From Streptomyces misionensis (GTDB lineage Bacteria > Actinomycetota > Actinomycetes > Streptomycetales > Streptomycetaceae), in assembly GCF_900104815.1 (NCBI RefSeq), contig NZ_FNTD01000004.1, positions 7,191,001-7,255,000 on the forward strand: 64,000 bases of DNA, in the 5' to 3' direction. A program made the position numbers and the translations under genes. Positions 8,795 through 17,083 of the stretch are shown in pieces. The first letter of the stretch is position 1. Every line of letters starts with the position of its first letter. The notes under the pieces were generated by a model. That model did not search any database and was not told the DNA's origin. It saw only the letters and a program-made list of their open reading frames with translations.

Positions 8795-8890
8795 GAGCGC
8801 TCTCGTACGACCTGGCCAGAGGCCCGGACCGGGGACCGGCCGCAGATCCACGACGTACGCCGACACGAGACCGACGAGGAGCAAACGATC

Positions 8891-9466
8891 ATGGGTGACG
8901 CACAGAAGGACCGCGACCAGGCCGCGCGGCTGCCGGAGGGCGATGTCGTGGCGATCCTGCTGGAGCAGCACGCCCGCATCAGGGAGCTGTTCGGCAAGGT
9001 GAAGCAGTCCAGCGGTGAGCGGAAGCAGAAGACCTTCGACGAGCTGCGCGCCCTGCTCGCCGTCCACGAGACCGCCGAGCAGATGATCCTGCGGCCGGTC
9101 TCCGCCGACAAGGCCGGGAAGGCCGAGGCCGACGCCCGCAACGCGGAGGAGGCCGAGGCGAACAAGGTCCTGTCCGAGCTGGAGAAGATGGACGTGGACA
9201 GCGCCGAGTTCATCAGCCGGCTGGCGGAGTTCGAGAGGTCGGTCCTGGAACACGCCGAGAACGAGGAGCAGCAGGAGTTCCCCGCCGTGCGCGCCGGGTG
9301 CCCGGAGGACCAGCTGCGGAAGATGGGCAGCCGGTTGCAGTCGGTGGAGCGCATGGCGCCCACCCACCCCCATCCCAAGGTGGCCGGGTCCACCGCGGCC
9401 CAGTGGCTGACCGGCCCCTTCGCCGCCATGGTCGACCGGACGAAGGACGCGCTGAGCAAGGACTGA
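8891..9466 (+). CDS. Hemerythrin HHE-domain protein
   Basis: A 191-residue protein with a four-helix hemerythrin-like bundle. Candidate diiron ligands are the His in LLEQHARIRELF, His and Glu in AVHETAEQMI, and His/Glu in VLEHAENEEQQEFP, each on a different helix. Such proteins sense or store O2, NO or redox state in the cytoplasm. GAGGAGC lies 8 bases before the ATG. A terminator follows at 9505-9538. It is a frequent lone gene in Streptomyces. Confidence 0.88.
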   Translation: MGDAQKDRDQAARLPEGDVVAILLEQHARIRELFGKVKQSSGERKQKTFDELRALLAVHETAEQMILRPVSADKAGKAEADARNAEEAEANKVLSELEKMDVDSAEFISRLAEFERSVLEHAENEEQQEFPAVRAGCPEDQLRKMGSRLQSVERMAPTHPHPKVAGSTAAQWLTGPFAAMVDRTKDALSKD

Positions 9467-9504
9467 CGCGAGCGTCCCGGTCGGCACAGGAAAAGGATCT
9501 ACCG

Positions 9505-9538
9505 GCGGGGCGGCCACGCACGGTCGTGGCCGCCCCGC
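9505..9538 (+). terminator. Terminator after hemerythrin gene
   Basis: A 14-bp perfect stem, GCGGGGCGGCCACG with CGTGGCCGCCCCGC, around a CACGGT loop, 38 bases after the stop codon. Confidence 0.75.
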
Positions 9539-9657
9539 GGCGCGTGCGCGCGGGCGGCGCGGCCCCCGGGCCCGGCGGCCGCCCGGCCCGGCGTGTGTCG
9601 CATGAGGTCAGAGACGCACGGGTACTCGGGCGCCGGCGACGGAAGGAGGGCGAGCCC

Positions 9658-9834
9658 ATGGCAGGCGGCGACGACTTCTACTCCAAGGACCGGCCCGAAC
9701 ATCCCCGGATGGCGGAGGACCGGCCCCGTGGCGGCGGTCCGGAGGACCGGCCGAGCACCGGGCACCGGCACGTGCTGATCTGGTTCGTCGTGGCGGTGGT
9801 GGTGATCCTGGTCCTCTTCTTCATCTTCCTCTGA
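9658..9834 (+). CDS. Small single-helix membrane protein
   Basis: A 58-residue protein starting at the ATG at 9658, behind GGAAGGAGGG. The first 36 residues are polar, with Asp/Arg/Pro-rich repeats of RPE/DRP type, and the last 20 (from VLIWFVV to FIFL) form one membrane helix ending at the C-terminus. This is a tail-anchor layout with the bulk in the cytoplasm. Family unknown. Confidence 0.7.
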   Translation: MAGGDDFYSKDRPEHPRMAEDRPRGGGPEDRPSTGHRHVLIWFVVAVVVILVLFFIFL

Positions 9835-9928
9835 GCCGGTGCGCCGGGGCACTCCCGCACTTGAGGGGTGACGTAGAGCGAACTTCATAACGGATGTAGA
9901 TCCGACATTTACCGCATCCCTGTTACCT

Positions 9929-11656
9929 GTGGATATGGAACCGTGGGTGAGCGATGAGGCGTGGCCGGACGGGGGGAGCGCGCCGTCGTGGGGCGGGGCG
10001 CCGCTCACCGCGCAGGAGCTGCGGGAGTACGCGACCGAGATCGGCTCCCTCGGTCCGGCCGGCTCACCCGAGCCGCGCTTTCGCCGCTACCGCGACGGGC
10101 GGCTGCTGCTCGTCGGAGCGGCGGGTCCGCTGTCGGCCGCGCTGCTGTCCGGCGCCCTGCGGGCCGGCTGCCGGGACATCGGGGTCGTGGGCGCCGACCC
10201 CTCCGACCCCGGCCTCACCGCGCTGGTCGAGCGGGCCCGGCGCGACGGCGCCCAGCGCGTCCGGCCGAGACCGGACCTCGATCTGGAGACGCCGGGTGCC
10301 GCGGACGTCGTCCTGCACCTGTCCGGCTCGCTGCGCGAACTCGCGGCGACGGCCGAACGGTGCGCCGCCACCGGGGTGTTTCTCGGGCAGGCCCTGATCG
10401 GCGACGACGAACTGTGGACCGGACCGCTGGGCCCCGCCGCGCGAACCGCCGTGGCGTCGGCGTGGCGGCGGCTGCGCGGCGTTCCCCGCCGCACACCGGT
10501 GGCGGACGGCGGCCGGCCCGCCGAGATCGCCGCCGGACAGCTGCTGCGCGCCTGGTTCGCGTGGGCGACCGGCACCGCGCGGCCGGCGGGCGCCCCGTAC
10601 CTGCTGCGCACGGAGCTGCCGCACGGCACCACCGTCCCGCACCGGATCCTGCCGCTGCCCGCGGCGCCGAGGGTCACCGAGGTCCGGGCCCGGGCGGCGT
10701 TCCTGGGCAGGCAGGGCGGCGAGGCCGTCGACGCCGGCGAGCTGTGCGCGCGCGCCGACGCGGTGACGGACCCGCGCACCGGACTGCTGGGCACGACGCG
10801 GTGCGAGGAGATCACGCTGGGGGCGGGCTCCCGCTGGGAGTGCCGGACGGCCGTCGCCGACCCCCTCGGGGCCCGGCCCGCCGGAACGCCCGACGCCGTG
10901 GTGACCGGCCATGGCGGGGACCGTGAGACGGCGCGAGTGCAAACGTTGCTCACCGCGCTCGCCGCCTACGGAACGCTCGTCGCCTACGGATGCCGCGCCG
11001 CCCGTGCGCGGGACGACGGCGCCGACGCCTGGGGTCTGGACCTGGTGACCGGCGCACTGCGCAGGGTCCCCGTCCGGGACGCCCATCCCGCCCCGGACGG
11101 CGAGGTGCCGTACCGGCCGCCCGTCGGCGCGGCGGCCGGTCTGACCTGGGCGCACGCCGTGGAGGCCGGACTCGCCCAGCACTGCGAGGAGTTGCTGTCG
11201 CGACGGCTCGCCGACCGCGCGACGCGCGTGCCCCGGCTGCCGCTGCCGGCGGACGAGGCACCCGGTACCGCCCATCCGCTGTCCCTGCTGCGCGCGCTGG
11301 GCGAGCCGGTCGCCCACGACCTCTCCGCCCTGCTGTCCGTGCCGGCCTGCGGGGTCCGGCTCGGCTCCCGGACGGCCCTCGCGGTCGGCGCCACCCGGGT
11401 CGAGGCCATGCGGACCGCGGCCGAGCGCGCCCTGCTCGCCCAGCGGCTGCCCGCCGGGGCCGTACCGGCGATCACACCGGAACAGGAACGGCCCGCGGAA
11501 TTCTTCCCGAAACCCAGGGGGACGGCCGGGCGGCCGCGGTTCGCCGAGGCCTTGCGCGCCCAGGGCAGGACGCCGGTGGCGGTGCTGCTGGACCACGATC
11601 CGCAGGCCGCGGTCGTGCTCCCGTACGTGGTGCAGGTGATCTTGGCGGACGTGTGA
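9929..11656 (+). CDS. ThiF-like / YcaO-like fusion protein
   Basis: The 575-residue protein looks like a TOMM-type cyclodehydratase relative. Residues about 50-130 form a ThiF/Ocin-like Rossmann segment (RLLLVGAAGPLSAALLSGAL, then DIGVVGADPSDPG). From about residue 285 a YcaO-like part begins with AVTDPRTGLLGTT and continues through QTLLTALAAYGTLVAYG and AHAVEAGLAQHCEELL. The ATP/Mg Glu pattern of active YcaO enzymes is not clear, so it may be degenerate. Starts at GTG 9929 or ATG 9935 have no good ribosome site, so it may be leaderless. No azoline precursor peptide is evident. It sits just before a SARP gene. Confidence 0.55.
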   Translation: MDMEPWVSDEAWPDGGSAPSWGGAPLTAQELREYATEIGSLGPAGSPEPRFRRYRDGRLLLVGAAGPLSAALLSGALRAGCRDIGVVGADPSDPGLTALVERARRDGAQRVRPRPDLDLETPGAADVVLHLSGSLRELAATAERCAATGVFLGQALIGDDELWTGPLGPAARTAVASAWRRLRGVPRRTPVADGGRPAEIAAGQLLRAWFAWATGTARPAGAPYLLRTELPHGTTVPHRILPLPAAPRVTEVRARAAFLGRQGGEAVDAGELCARADAVTDPRTGLLGTTRCEEITLGAGSRWECRTAVADPLGARPAGTPDAVVTGHGGDRETARVQTLLTALAAYGTLVAYGCRAARARDDGADAWGLDLVTGALRRVPVRDAHPAPDGEVPYRPPVGAAAGLTWAHAVEAGLAQHCEELLSRRLADRATRVPRLPLPADEAPGTAHPLSLLRALGEPVAHDLSALLSVPACGVRLGSRTALAVGATRVEAMRTAAERALLAQRLPAGAVPAITPEQERPAEFFPKPRGTAGRPRFAEALRAQGRTPVAVLLDHDPQAAVVLPYVVQVILADV

Positions 11657-11775
11657 GGGCCTGGCTTCTTCCCGTCACTTCATGGCATATTCGTAAGCCT
11701 GTTCACCGGATACTCGGACGTCGTCTGGTGGCGGTGCGTTACGGGGGCGCGTCCGGTGAATAGGAAGGCCGGTTC

Positions 11776-14757
11776 GTGGCGGAAGCCATTGGGTTCGCCG
11801 TGCTCGGAACGGTGCGTGTGCACCGGGACGGGCGGGCACTGGACATCGGATCACCACAGCAACAGGCGCTGCTCGTCGCCCTGTTGCTGCGCTCGGGCAG
11901 AGCGACGTCCTCCGAGGAACTCCTCGCGTCCGTCTGGGGCGAGGAGGCCCCGAGTTCCGCGCTCGCGAGCGTGCGCACCTACGCCTGGCGGCTGAGACGG
12001 GCCCTGGAGAAGGACGCGGCCACGCCCGAACTCCTCGTCTCCCAGCACGACGGCTACCGTCTGGTCGTCCCGCCGCTGGCGCTGGACGCCGACCGCGCGG
12101 AACACCTGGCGGGGCACGCGCAGCGGGCGCGGGCCGCCGGGGACGACGAGGCCTGCGGCCGGCTGCTCACCGAGGCCCTGGACCTCTGGCAGGGCTCCCC
12201 GCTGAGCGGCGTGCCGGGGCCGTTCGCCGAGCAGCAGCGGTCGCGGCTGACCGAGCTGCGGCTGGGGTTGCAGGAGGAACTCTTCGAGTGCGAGCTGCGC
12301 GCCGGCCGGCACGGCTCGCTCATCCCCGATCTGACGGCCTTCATCCGGGAACACCCCTTGAAGGAACGGCCGTACGCCTTCCTGATGCGCGCGCTGTACG
12401 CCGCCGGACGCCAGGCCGACGCGCTCGCCGTGTACACCCGGGCCCGTGCCGTGCTGGCCGAGCAACTGGGCGTCGACCCCGGCCCCGAACTCACCGCGCT
12501 GCACGAACAGGTGCTGCTCGGAGACCCCTCGCTGCACACCCCGGCACACGAACCCGAGACGATCCGGGCGGCCGGCGCCGAGGAGGCGGACCAGGCGGTG
12601 GGGGCGGCACCGGCGCAGGTTCCTCCGCGCCCCGCCCAACTGCCCGCCGACACATCCGACTTCACCGGCCGGGCCGGACACGTGGAGCACCTGTGCCGGG
12701 TCCTCACCGCGGCCGGGCGGTCCTCGCTCGCGGTCGCGGTGGTCAGCGGCATGGGCGGGCTGGGCAAGACGACGCTGGCGCTGCGGGTGGCCCACCGGGT
12801 CAAGGAGGAGTACCCCGACGGACAGCTCTACGCCGACCTGCGCGGCAGCGGGCTGGAGCCGGCCGACCCGGGTGCCGTCCTCGGCAGCCTGCTCGCCACG
12901 CTGGGCGTGCCCGCCCACACCCTGCCGGCCATGACGGAGGACCGCGCGCGGCTCTTCCGCACCCTGCTCGACGGGCGGCGGGTGCTGCTCCTGCTGGACA
13001 ACGCCCGGGACGCCGCGCAGGTCGCGCCGCTGCTGCCGGGCTCCGCCGACTGCGGTGTCCTCGTCACCAGCCGCACCCGGCTCGTCGGGATCTCCACGGT
13101 CGCCGCCGTGGCCCTCGACGTCTTCGACACCGAGGAGGCGGTCGGGCTGCTCGCCGCGATCGCCGGCCCCGAACGCGTCACCGCCGAGCCCGACGCGGCG
13201 GCTGAACTGGTGAAGGCGTGCGGCAATCTGCCGCTCGCGGTGCGCATCGTCGCCTCCCGGCTCGCGGGCCGGCCCCGCTGGCAGCTGGCGACCATGACCC
13301 GCCGGCTGGCCAACGAGCAGCGCAGGCTCGGCGAATTACGAGCAGGCGACCTCGCGGTGGCCGTGGCCTTCGAACTCGGCTACCGCCAGCTGCCCGAGGA
13401 CCAGGCGTGCGCCTTCCGGCTGCTCGCCCCCGTGGCCCGCACGAGCATCGGACTGGAGGCGGCGGCCGCGGCCCTCGGGCTGGACGAGCACGACGCGGAG
13501 GAGAGCCTGGAGTCGCTGGTGGACGCCGCCATGCTGGAGGCCCCCCAGCCCGGCCGCTACCGCTACCACGACCTGGTGCGCGCCTACGCGCTCCAGCTCG
13601 GGACGTCCCCGGCCGACGGCTGCCCGGAGGCGGGCGTCCCGGTCCTCGCCCCGCTCCTGGAGCACCTGGTGGGCCGCGCGTGCGCGGCCTTCCAGTGCAT
13701 GGTGCCGGGCGACCCCGCCGACATCTTCCGCACGGCGGCGTCCGAACCCGCACCGCCCTTCGCCGACATGGCCGACGCACTGGACTGGGTGAGCACCGAG
13801 TTCGAGTGCGTGACCAACGCGGTGACCCTGGCCGCGCACGGCCCGGTGGGCGCGGAGCACCGGACGCTGCGGCTGGCCGCGGACCTCCTGGTCGCCCTGA
13901 GCCCGTTCGGCAAGGACATCGCCTACGGCGAACTCGCCTCGGCCGCCGAGCAGTTGGCCGAGACGGCGGCTCGGCGCGGTGACGACTACGCGGCCGGGCG
14001 CGCCCGGTTCGTCTGCGGCAACGCGGCGCTCCAGAACGCCCGGCTGGAACAGGCGGAACTGATGACCCGGCTCGCCACCGAGTCCTGCCAGCGCGCCGAC
14101 GACGTGGTCATCCTGCGCCAGACGCTGAACGACCGGGGACTCATCGCGCAGTTCCAGCACCGCTACGCGGAGGCGGAGCGGTGCTACGAGCAGGCGATCG
14201 AGCTGGCACGGGAACTCGGCCACCGCTCGGGGGAACTGGTGACCACGCTGAACGCGGCGCAGGCGGCACTGCGCAGCGGCCGGGCCGAGGAGGCGCTGCG
14301 GGTCTGCGACGAGACGCTGACGGCGCTGCGCGAGGTGGCGGACCACTACGGCATCGCCTACGCGCTGTACGTCCGGGGCATGGCCCTGCACGAGCTGGGA
14401 CGGTACGCCGACGCGGTCGCGAGCCACACGGAGTGCCTGGACATCTGCGGCACCTGGCAGATCCGCGGGCAGGAGTCGCAGGCCCGCTTCCGGCTCGCGG
14501 AGACCCTGCGGGTCATGGGCCGGGGCGACGAGGCGTTGTGGGAGGCCGGTCGGGCCCTGACCCTGAGCGAGCAGCGCGGCGCCGACCGGGACCGGGGCCT
14601 CGCCCTGCTCGTCCTCGGGTGCACGCTGGCCGATCTCGGTGAACGGGAGGAGGCACTGGCCCGTGCCCGGCAGGCGGCGTCCGTGCTCACCCGGCTGGGG
14701 CTGCCCGACGCCGAGGACGCGGCGGACCTCGTGGCGTCCCTCTCCACCCCGGAGTGA
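11776..14757 (+). CDS. AfsR-type SARP regulator with NB-ARC and TPR
   Basis: A 993-residue Streptomyces antibiotic regulatory protein. It has an OmpR-type winged helix (about 1-95), a BTAD domain (about 100-245), an NB-ARC ATPase with P-loop GMGGLGKTT near 325-334, Walker B LLLLDNA near 403 and TSRTRL, then TPR-like helical repeats from about 690. It should bind direct heptamer repeats overlapping -35 boxes and recruit RNA polymerase, with ATP binding as a switch. The GTG start has AGGAAGG 7 bases before it. Codon 521 is TTA (13336-13338), rare in Streptomyces and read by bldA tRNA. It is a likely activator of the neighbouring cluster; it is not AfsR itself by its N-terminus. Confidence 0.9.
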   Translation: MAEAIGFAVLGTVRVHRDGRALDIGSPQQQALLVALLLRSGRATSSEELLASVWGEEAPSSALASVRTYAWRLRRALEKDAATPELLVSQHDGYRLVVPPLALDADRAEHLAGHAQRARAAGDDEACGRLLTEALDLWQGSPLSGVPGPFAEQQRSRLTELRLGLQEELFECELRAGRHGSLIPDLTAFIREHPLKERPYAFLMRALYAAGRQADALAVYTRARAVLAEQLGVDPGPELTALHEQVLLGDPSLHTPAHEPETIRAAGAEEADQAVGAAPAQVPPRPAQLPADTSDFTGRAGHVEHLCRVLTAAGRSSLAVAVVSGMGGLGKTTLALRVAHRVKEEYPDGQLYADLRGSGLEPADPGAVLGSLLATLGVPAHTLPAMTEDRARLFRTLLDGRRVLLLLDNARDAAQVAPLLPGSADCGVLVTSRTRLVGISTVAAVALDVFDTEEAVGLLAAIAGPERVTAEPDAAAELVKACGNLPLAVRIVASRLAGRPRWQLATMTRRLANEQRRLGELRAGDLAVAVAFELGYRQLPEDQACAFRLLAPVARTSIGLEAAAAALGLDEHDAEESLESLVDAAMLEAPQPGRYRYHDLVRAYALQLGTSPADGCPEAGVPVLAPLLEHLVGRACAAFQCMVPGDPADIFRTAASEPAPPFADMADALDWVSTEFECVTNAVTLAAHGPVGAEHRTLRLAADLLVALSPFGKDIAYGELASAAEQLAETAARRGDDYAAGRARFVCGNAALQNARLEQAELMTRLATESCQRADDVVILRQTLNDRGLIAQFQHRYAEAERCYEQAIELARELGHRSGELVTTLNAAQAALRSGRAEEALRVCDETLTALREVADHYGIAYALYVRGMALHELGRYADAVASHTECLDICGTWQIRGQESQARFRLAETLRVMGRGDEALWEAGRALTLSEQRGADRDRGLALLVLGCTLADLGEREEALARARQAASVLTRLGLPDAEDAADLVASLSTPE

Positions 14758-14799
14758 GCGACGGCTCCGCGCCCTTCCGGACGGGCCCCGCGGAGTTCT

Positions 14800-14944
14800 G
14801 TACAAGCCGCGTACAGAGCTTCGCAAGAGGCCCGCAAGAGGTCCGTATGAGATCCGTCCAGAGATCCGTATAGACGTCCGCATAGACGTCGCGTAGATGC
14901 CGGTGCCGCGGTGGGGATCGAGGCTATATCCGGCGCATATCCGG
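14800..14944 (+). repeat. Array of 11-12 bp direct repeats, SARP-operator-like
   Basis: From 14800 to 14891 eight related units of 11-12 bp stand head to tail, for example GCAAGAGGCCC (14823), GCAAGAGGTCC (14834), GTATGAGATCC (14845), GTCCAGAGATCC (14856), GTATAGACGTCC (14868) and GCATAGACGTCG (14880). Two further copies of ATATCCGG, 11 bp apart, start at 14926 and 14937. SARPs bind direct heptamers at about 11-bp spacing, so this could be a binding array for one of the two flanking SARPs. It lies 60-200 bases before the small secreted peptide gene. Confidence 0.55.
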
Positions 14945-15003
14945 TGTAGATCACCGGTTGGCAGAGTTCCGGTCACGAGCAAGCAAGCCGAGCGAAAGCA
15001 GAC

Positions 15004-15195
15004 GTGACGATGCCTTCCAGCCATTCCTTCGCCGTGCGCACCACCTTCGCCGCCGCGGCCGCCATGTCGGCGCTGCTCCTCACGGCCGGTGTCCAGCACG
15101 CCGGGCCGGCCGCCGGATCCTCCCTGAGCGTGCGGGCCGACGGCGCCGACCAGCCCGAGGCGTCGGTCCCCGACGAGTGGAACAGCAGGGGCTGA
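15004..15195 (+). CDS. Small secreted peptide
   Basis: A 63-residue protein (GTG start; a second in-frame ATG at 15010). Residues about 7-35 form a signal peptide with basic FAVRTT, a hydrophobic AAAAAMSALLLTAGV core and a likely cut near GPAAGS. The mature part would be about 25-30 residues, acidic, with no Cys, ending DEWNSRG. Placed between two SARP genes behind a repeat array, it could be a signal, a modified peptide or a simple secreted marker. Function unknown. Confidence 0.55.
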   Translation: MTMPSSHSFAVRTTFAAAAAMSALLLTAGVQHAGPAAGSSLSVRADGADQPEASVPDEWNSRG

Positions 15196-15268
15196 CGGGG
15201 CCCTGGTGGACCGCCGGAGGGGGATTCCGACGGCCCGGCGCGACGGTGACGGACACAACGGGGAGATC

Positions 15269-16306
15269 ATGAAGAGCAGCAGTTCCACAGCGCTGGCCCA
15301 GCCGGCGGTGGCCGAGATCGTACGCAGCGCGCGGACGAGCCGCGGGGTGAGCCAGCAGGACCTCGCGAGGAGATCGGGGATCGGTCTGCGGACCCTGAGA
15401 GAGATCGAGCGCGGGCGGGTACGGGACCCGCGCACCGGGTCGCTGCGCGGTATCGCGCGCGCCCTCCAGGAGCCGGAACTGCTCGCCCGGGTGGGCGAGG
15501 CGCAGGACGGTCCCCGCGCCCGCACCTGCGCGAACGAGCCGCTGGTCCTGCGGATACTGGGCCGGCTCTCGGCCTCCCACGGCGGCGGGGAGCTGGCCAC
15601 CGGGACGCCCAAGCAGCAGCTGCTGCTCGGCCTGATGGCCCTTCAGCCCAACCGGGCCGTCGGCCGCGACGAGATCATCGACGTCCTGTGGGGCGACCGG
15701 CTGCCGGACTCCTTCGGCCAGCTGATCCACACCTACGTCTCGCGCATCCGCAGACTGCTGGAGACGCACCATGTGCCGGGCGCCGGCCGCATGTCGGTCG
15801 TGCGGCGCGGAACCGGTTACGAACTCCAGGCCGACGACCCCGCCACCCTCGACGTCCTGGAGTTCGACCGCCTCACGTGTGCGGCCGAGTCCGCGCGGGC
15901 CGCCGCCGACCCGGCCGCCGAACTCGCCCTGCTCGGCGACTCGCTGCGGCTGTGGCGCGGACGGCTGCTGGAGGGGATGCCTTCGGCGCTCCAGCGGCAC
16001 CCGGTCGCCGTCGAGCGGTCCCGGCGGCGGGTCACCTCCGCGCTGCGGCTCACCGACCTCGCCCTCGCGCGGGGGCAGTACGAGGAGGTGCTGGCCCGGC
16101 TCGAACCGATCGCCCGCGAGGAGCCGCTGCACGAGGGGCTGCACGCCCGCCTGATCGCCGCGCTGGCCGGGTCGGGCCGCCGGGCGGAGGCGCTGGAGCT
16201 GTACGTCCGCGTCGACCGGCGGCTGCGCGAGCTGAGCGGCATCGCTCCCGGCGACGAACTGCGCGGCGCGCAGATGGCCGTGCTCCGGGAGGAAGCCGGG
16301 CGCTGA
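15269..16306 (+). CDS. XRE-SARP fusion regulator
   Basis: A 345-residue protein. Residues about 10-65 are an XRE-type helix-turn-helix (SRGVSQQDLARRSGIGLRTL, then REIERG). This is followed by a SARP winged helix (about 100-180, LVLRILGRLSA through QQLLLGLMALQPN to IHTYVSRIRRLL) and a BTAD domain (about 185-335). There is no NB-ARC part. The ATG at 15269 is supported by GGGGAGATC upstream. Two DNA-binding units in one chain suggest it reads two kinds of site or a compound one. It ends 25 bases from the convergent ABC permease gene. Confidence 0.88.
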   Translation: MKSSSSTALAQPAVAEIVRSARTSRGVSQQDLARRSGIGLRTLREIERGRVRDPRTGSLRGIARALQEPELLARVGEAQDGPRARTCANEPLVLRILGRLSASHGGGELATGTPKQQLLLGLMALQPNRAVGRDEIIDVLWGDRLPDSFGQLIHTYVSRIRRLLETHHVPGAGRMSVVRRGTGYELQADDPATLDVLEFDRLTCAAESARAAADPAAELALLGDSLRLWRGRLLEGMPSALQRHPVAVERSRRRVTSALRLTDLALARGQYEEVLARLEPIAREEPLHEGLHARLIAALAGSGRRAEALELYVRVDRRLRELSGIAPGDELRGAQMAVLREEAGR

Positions 16307-16331
16307 CGACCGGCACGCGTCCGGCGCCCGT

Positions 16332-17081
16332 TCACGCGTCCCGGCGCCGCAGCACGAGCCAGCCGCCGGTCGCGGCCAGCACGGCCCAGACGACCATCAC
16401 CAGGAAGCCGGTCACCGGACCGTAGGGCGCCGCCGCGTCCAGGTGCAGCCGCAGCGGGTACTGGCCCGCCCGGTCCGGCAGGTACCAGGCCAGGTCGCGC
16501 AGCCCCGGGATCTCGGCGAGGACGGGGGAGACCAGGAACAGGAACGGAACCAGCACGCCCATGGCGAGCGTCAGGCTGCGCAGCATCGCGGTGATGCCCA
16601 TGCACATCACGGCCAGCACCGGGAAGTACAGCGCGCCCGCCACGACGGCGCGCACGGTGCCCGCGTCCCCGAGGTGCGCGCCGTGGCCGGCGAGCAGCCG
16701 CTGCGAGACGAGGAACGTACCGGCGGAGGCCACCACCCCGGCCACCAGCGACAGGGCCGCCCCCGTGGCCAGCTTGGCGCCGTAGAACAAACCGCGCCGG
16801 GGCACGACGGCCAGGGAGGTGCGGATGGTCGCGGTGCTGTACTCGTTGCCGACCACGAGCACCGCGAAGGCGATTACCATGACATGGGCGAAGAAGATGC
16901 CGTAGTAACCGAGTTGGACCGGGTCGAAGGTCCTCGCCCCGGCGTCGTCGGCGCTGACCGAGCCGCACACGCCCGCGCCGATGCCGATCAGCAGCAGGGC
17001 GGCGAGCGGCAGTGTCCAGACGGTCGAGCGGACCGAGCGGATCTTCGTCCACTCCGAGTGGAGAACGGCGTTGACCGACAT
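16332..17081 (-). CDS. ABC-2 type transporter permease
   Basis: A 249-residue integral membrane protein with about six hydrophobic helices. It begins MSVNAVLHSEWTKIRSVRST, the typical N-terminal amphipathic stretch of ABC-2 permeases, and contains GNEYSTATIRTSLAVVPRR. It pairs with the ATPase gene 2 bases upstream in the same transcript. Such pairs export drugs or lipids, or respond to cell-wall stress; export of the peptide made by the cluster is plausible but not shown. Confidence 0.9.
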   Translation of the reverse strand: MSVNAVLHSEWTKIRSVRSTVWTLPLAALLLIGIGAGVCGSVSADDAGARTFDPVQLGYYGIFFAHVMVIAFAVLVVGNEYSTATIRTSLAVVPRRGLFYGAKLATGAALSLVAGVVASAGTFLVSQRLLAGHGAHLGDAGTVRAVVAGALYFPVLAVMCMGITAMLRSLTLAMGVLVPFLFLVSPVLAEIPGLRDLAWYLPDRAGQYPLRLHLDAAAPYGPVTGFLVMVVWAVLAATGGWLVLRRRDA

Positions 17082-17083
17082 CC

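Noticed and set aside
11776..14757. Orthologue of afsR
   Set aside because: Same architecture, but the N-terminus differs from AfsR as I recall it and the kinase partner and afsS are not adjacent; many SARPs share this layout.
14800..14944. CRISPR array
   Set aside because: Units are only 11-12 bp, degenerate, and without spacers of constant length; no cas gene is near.
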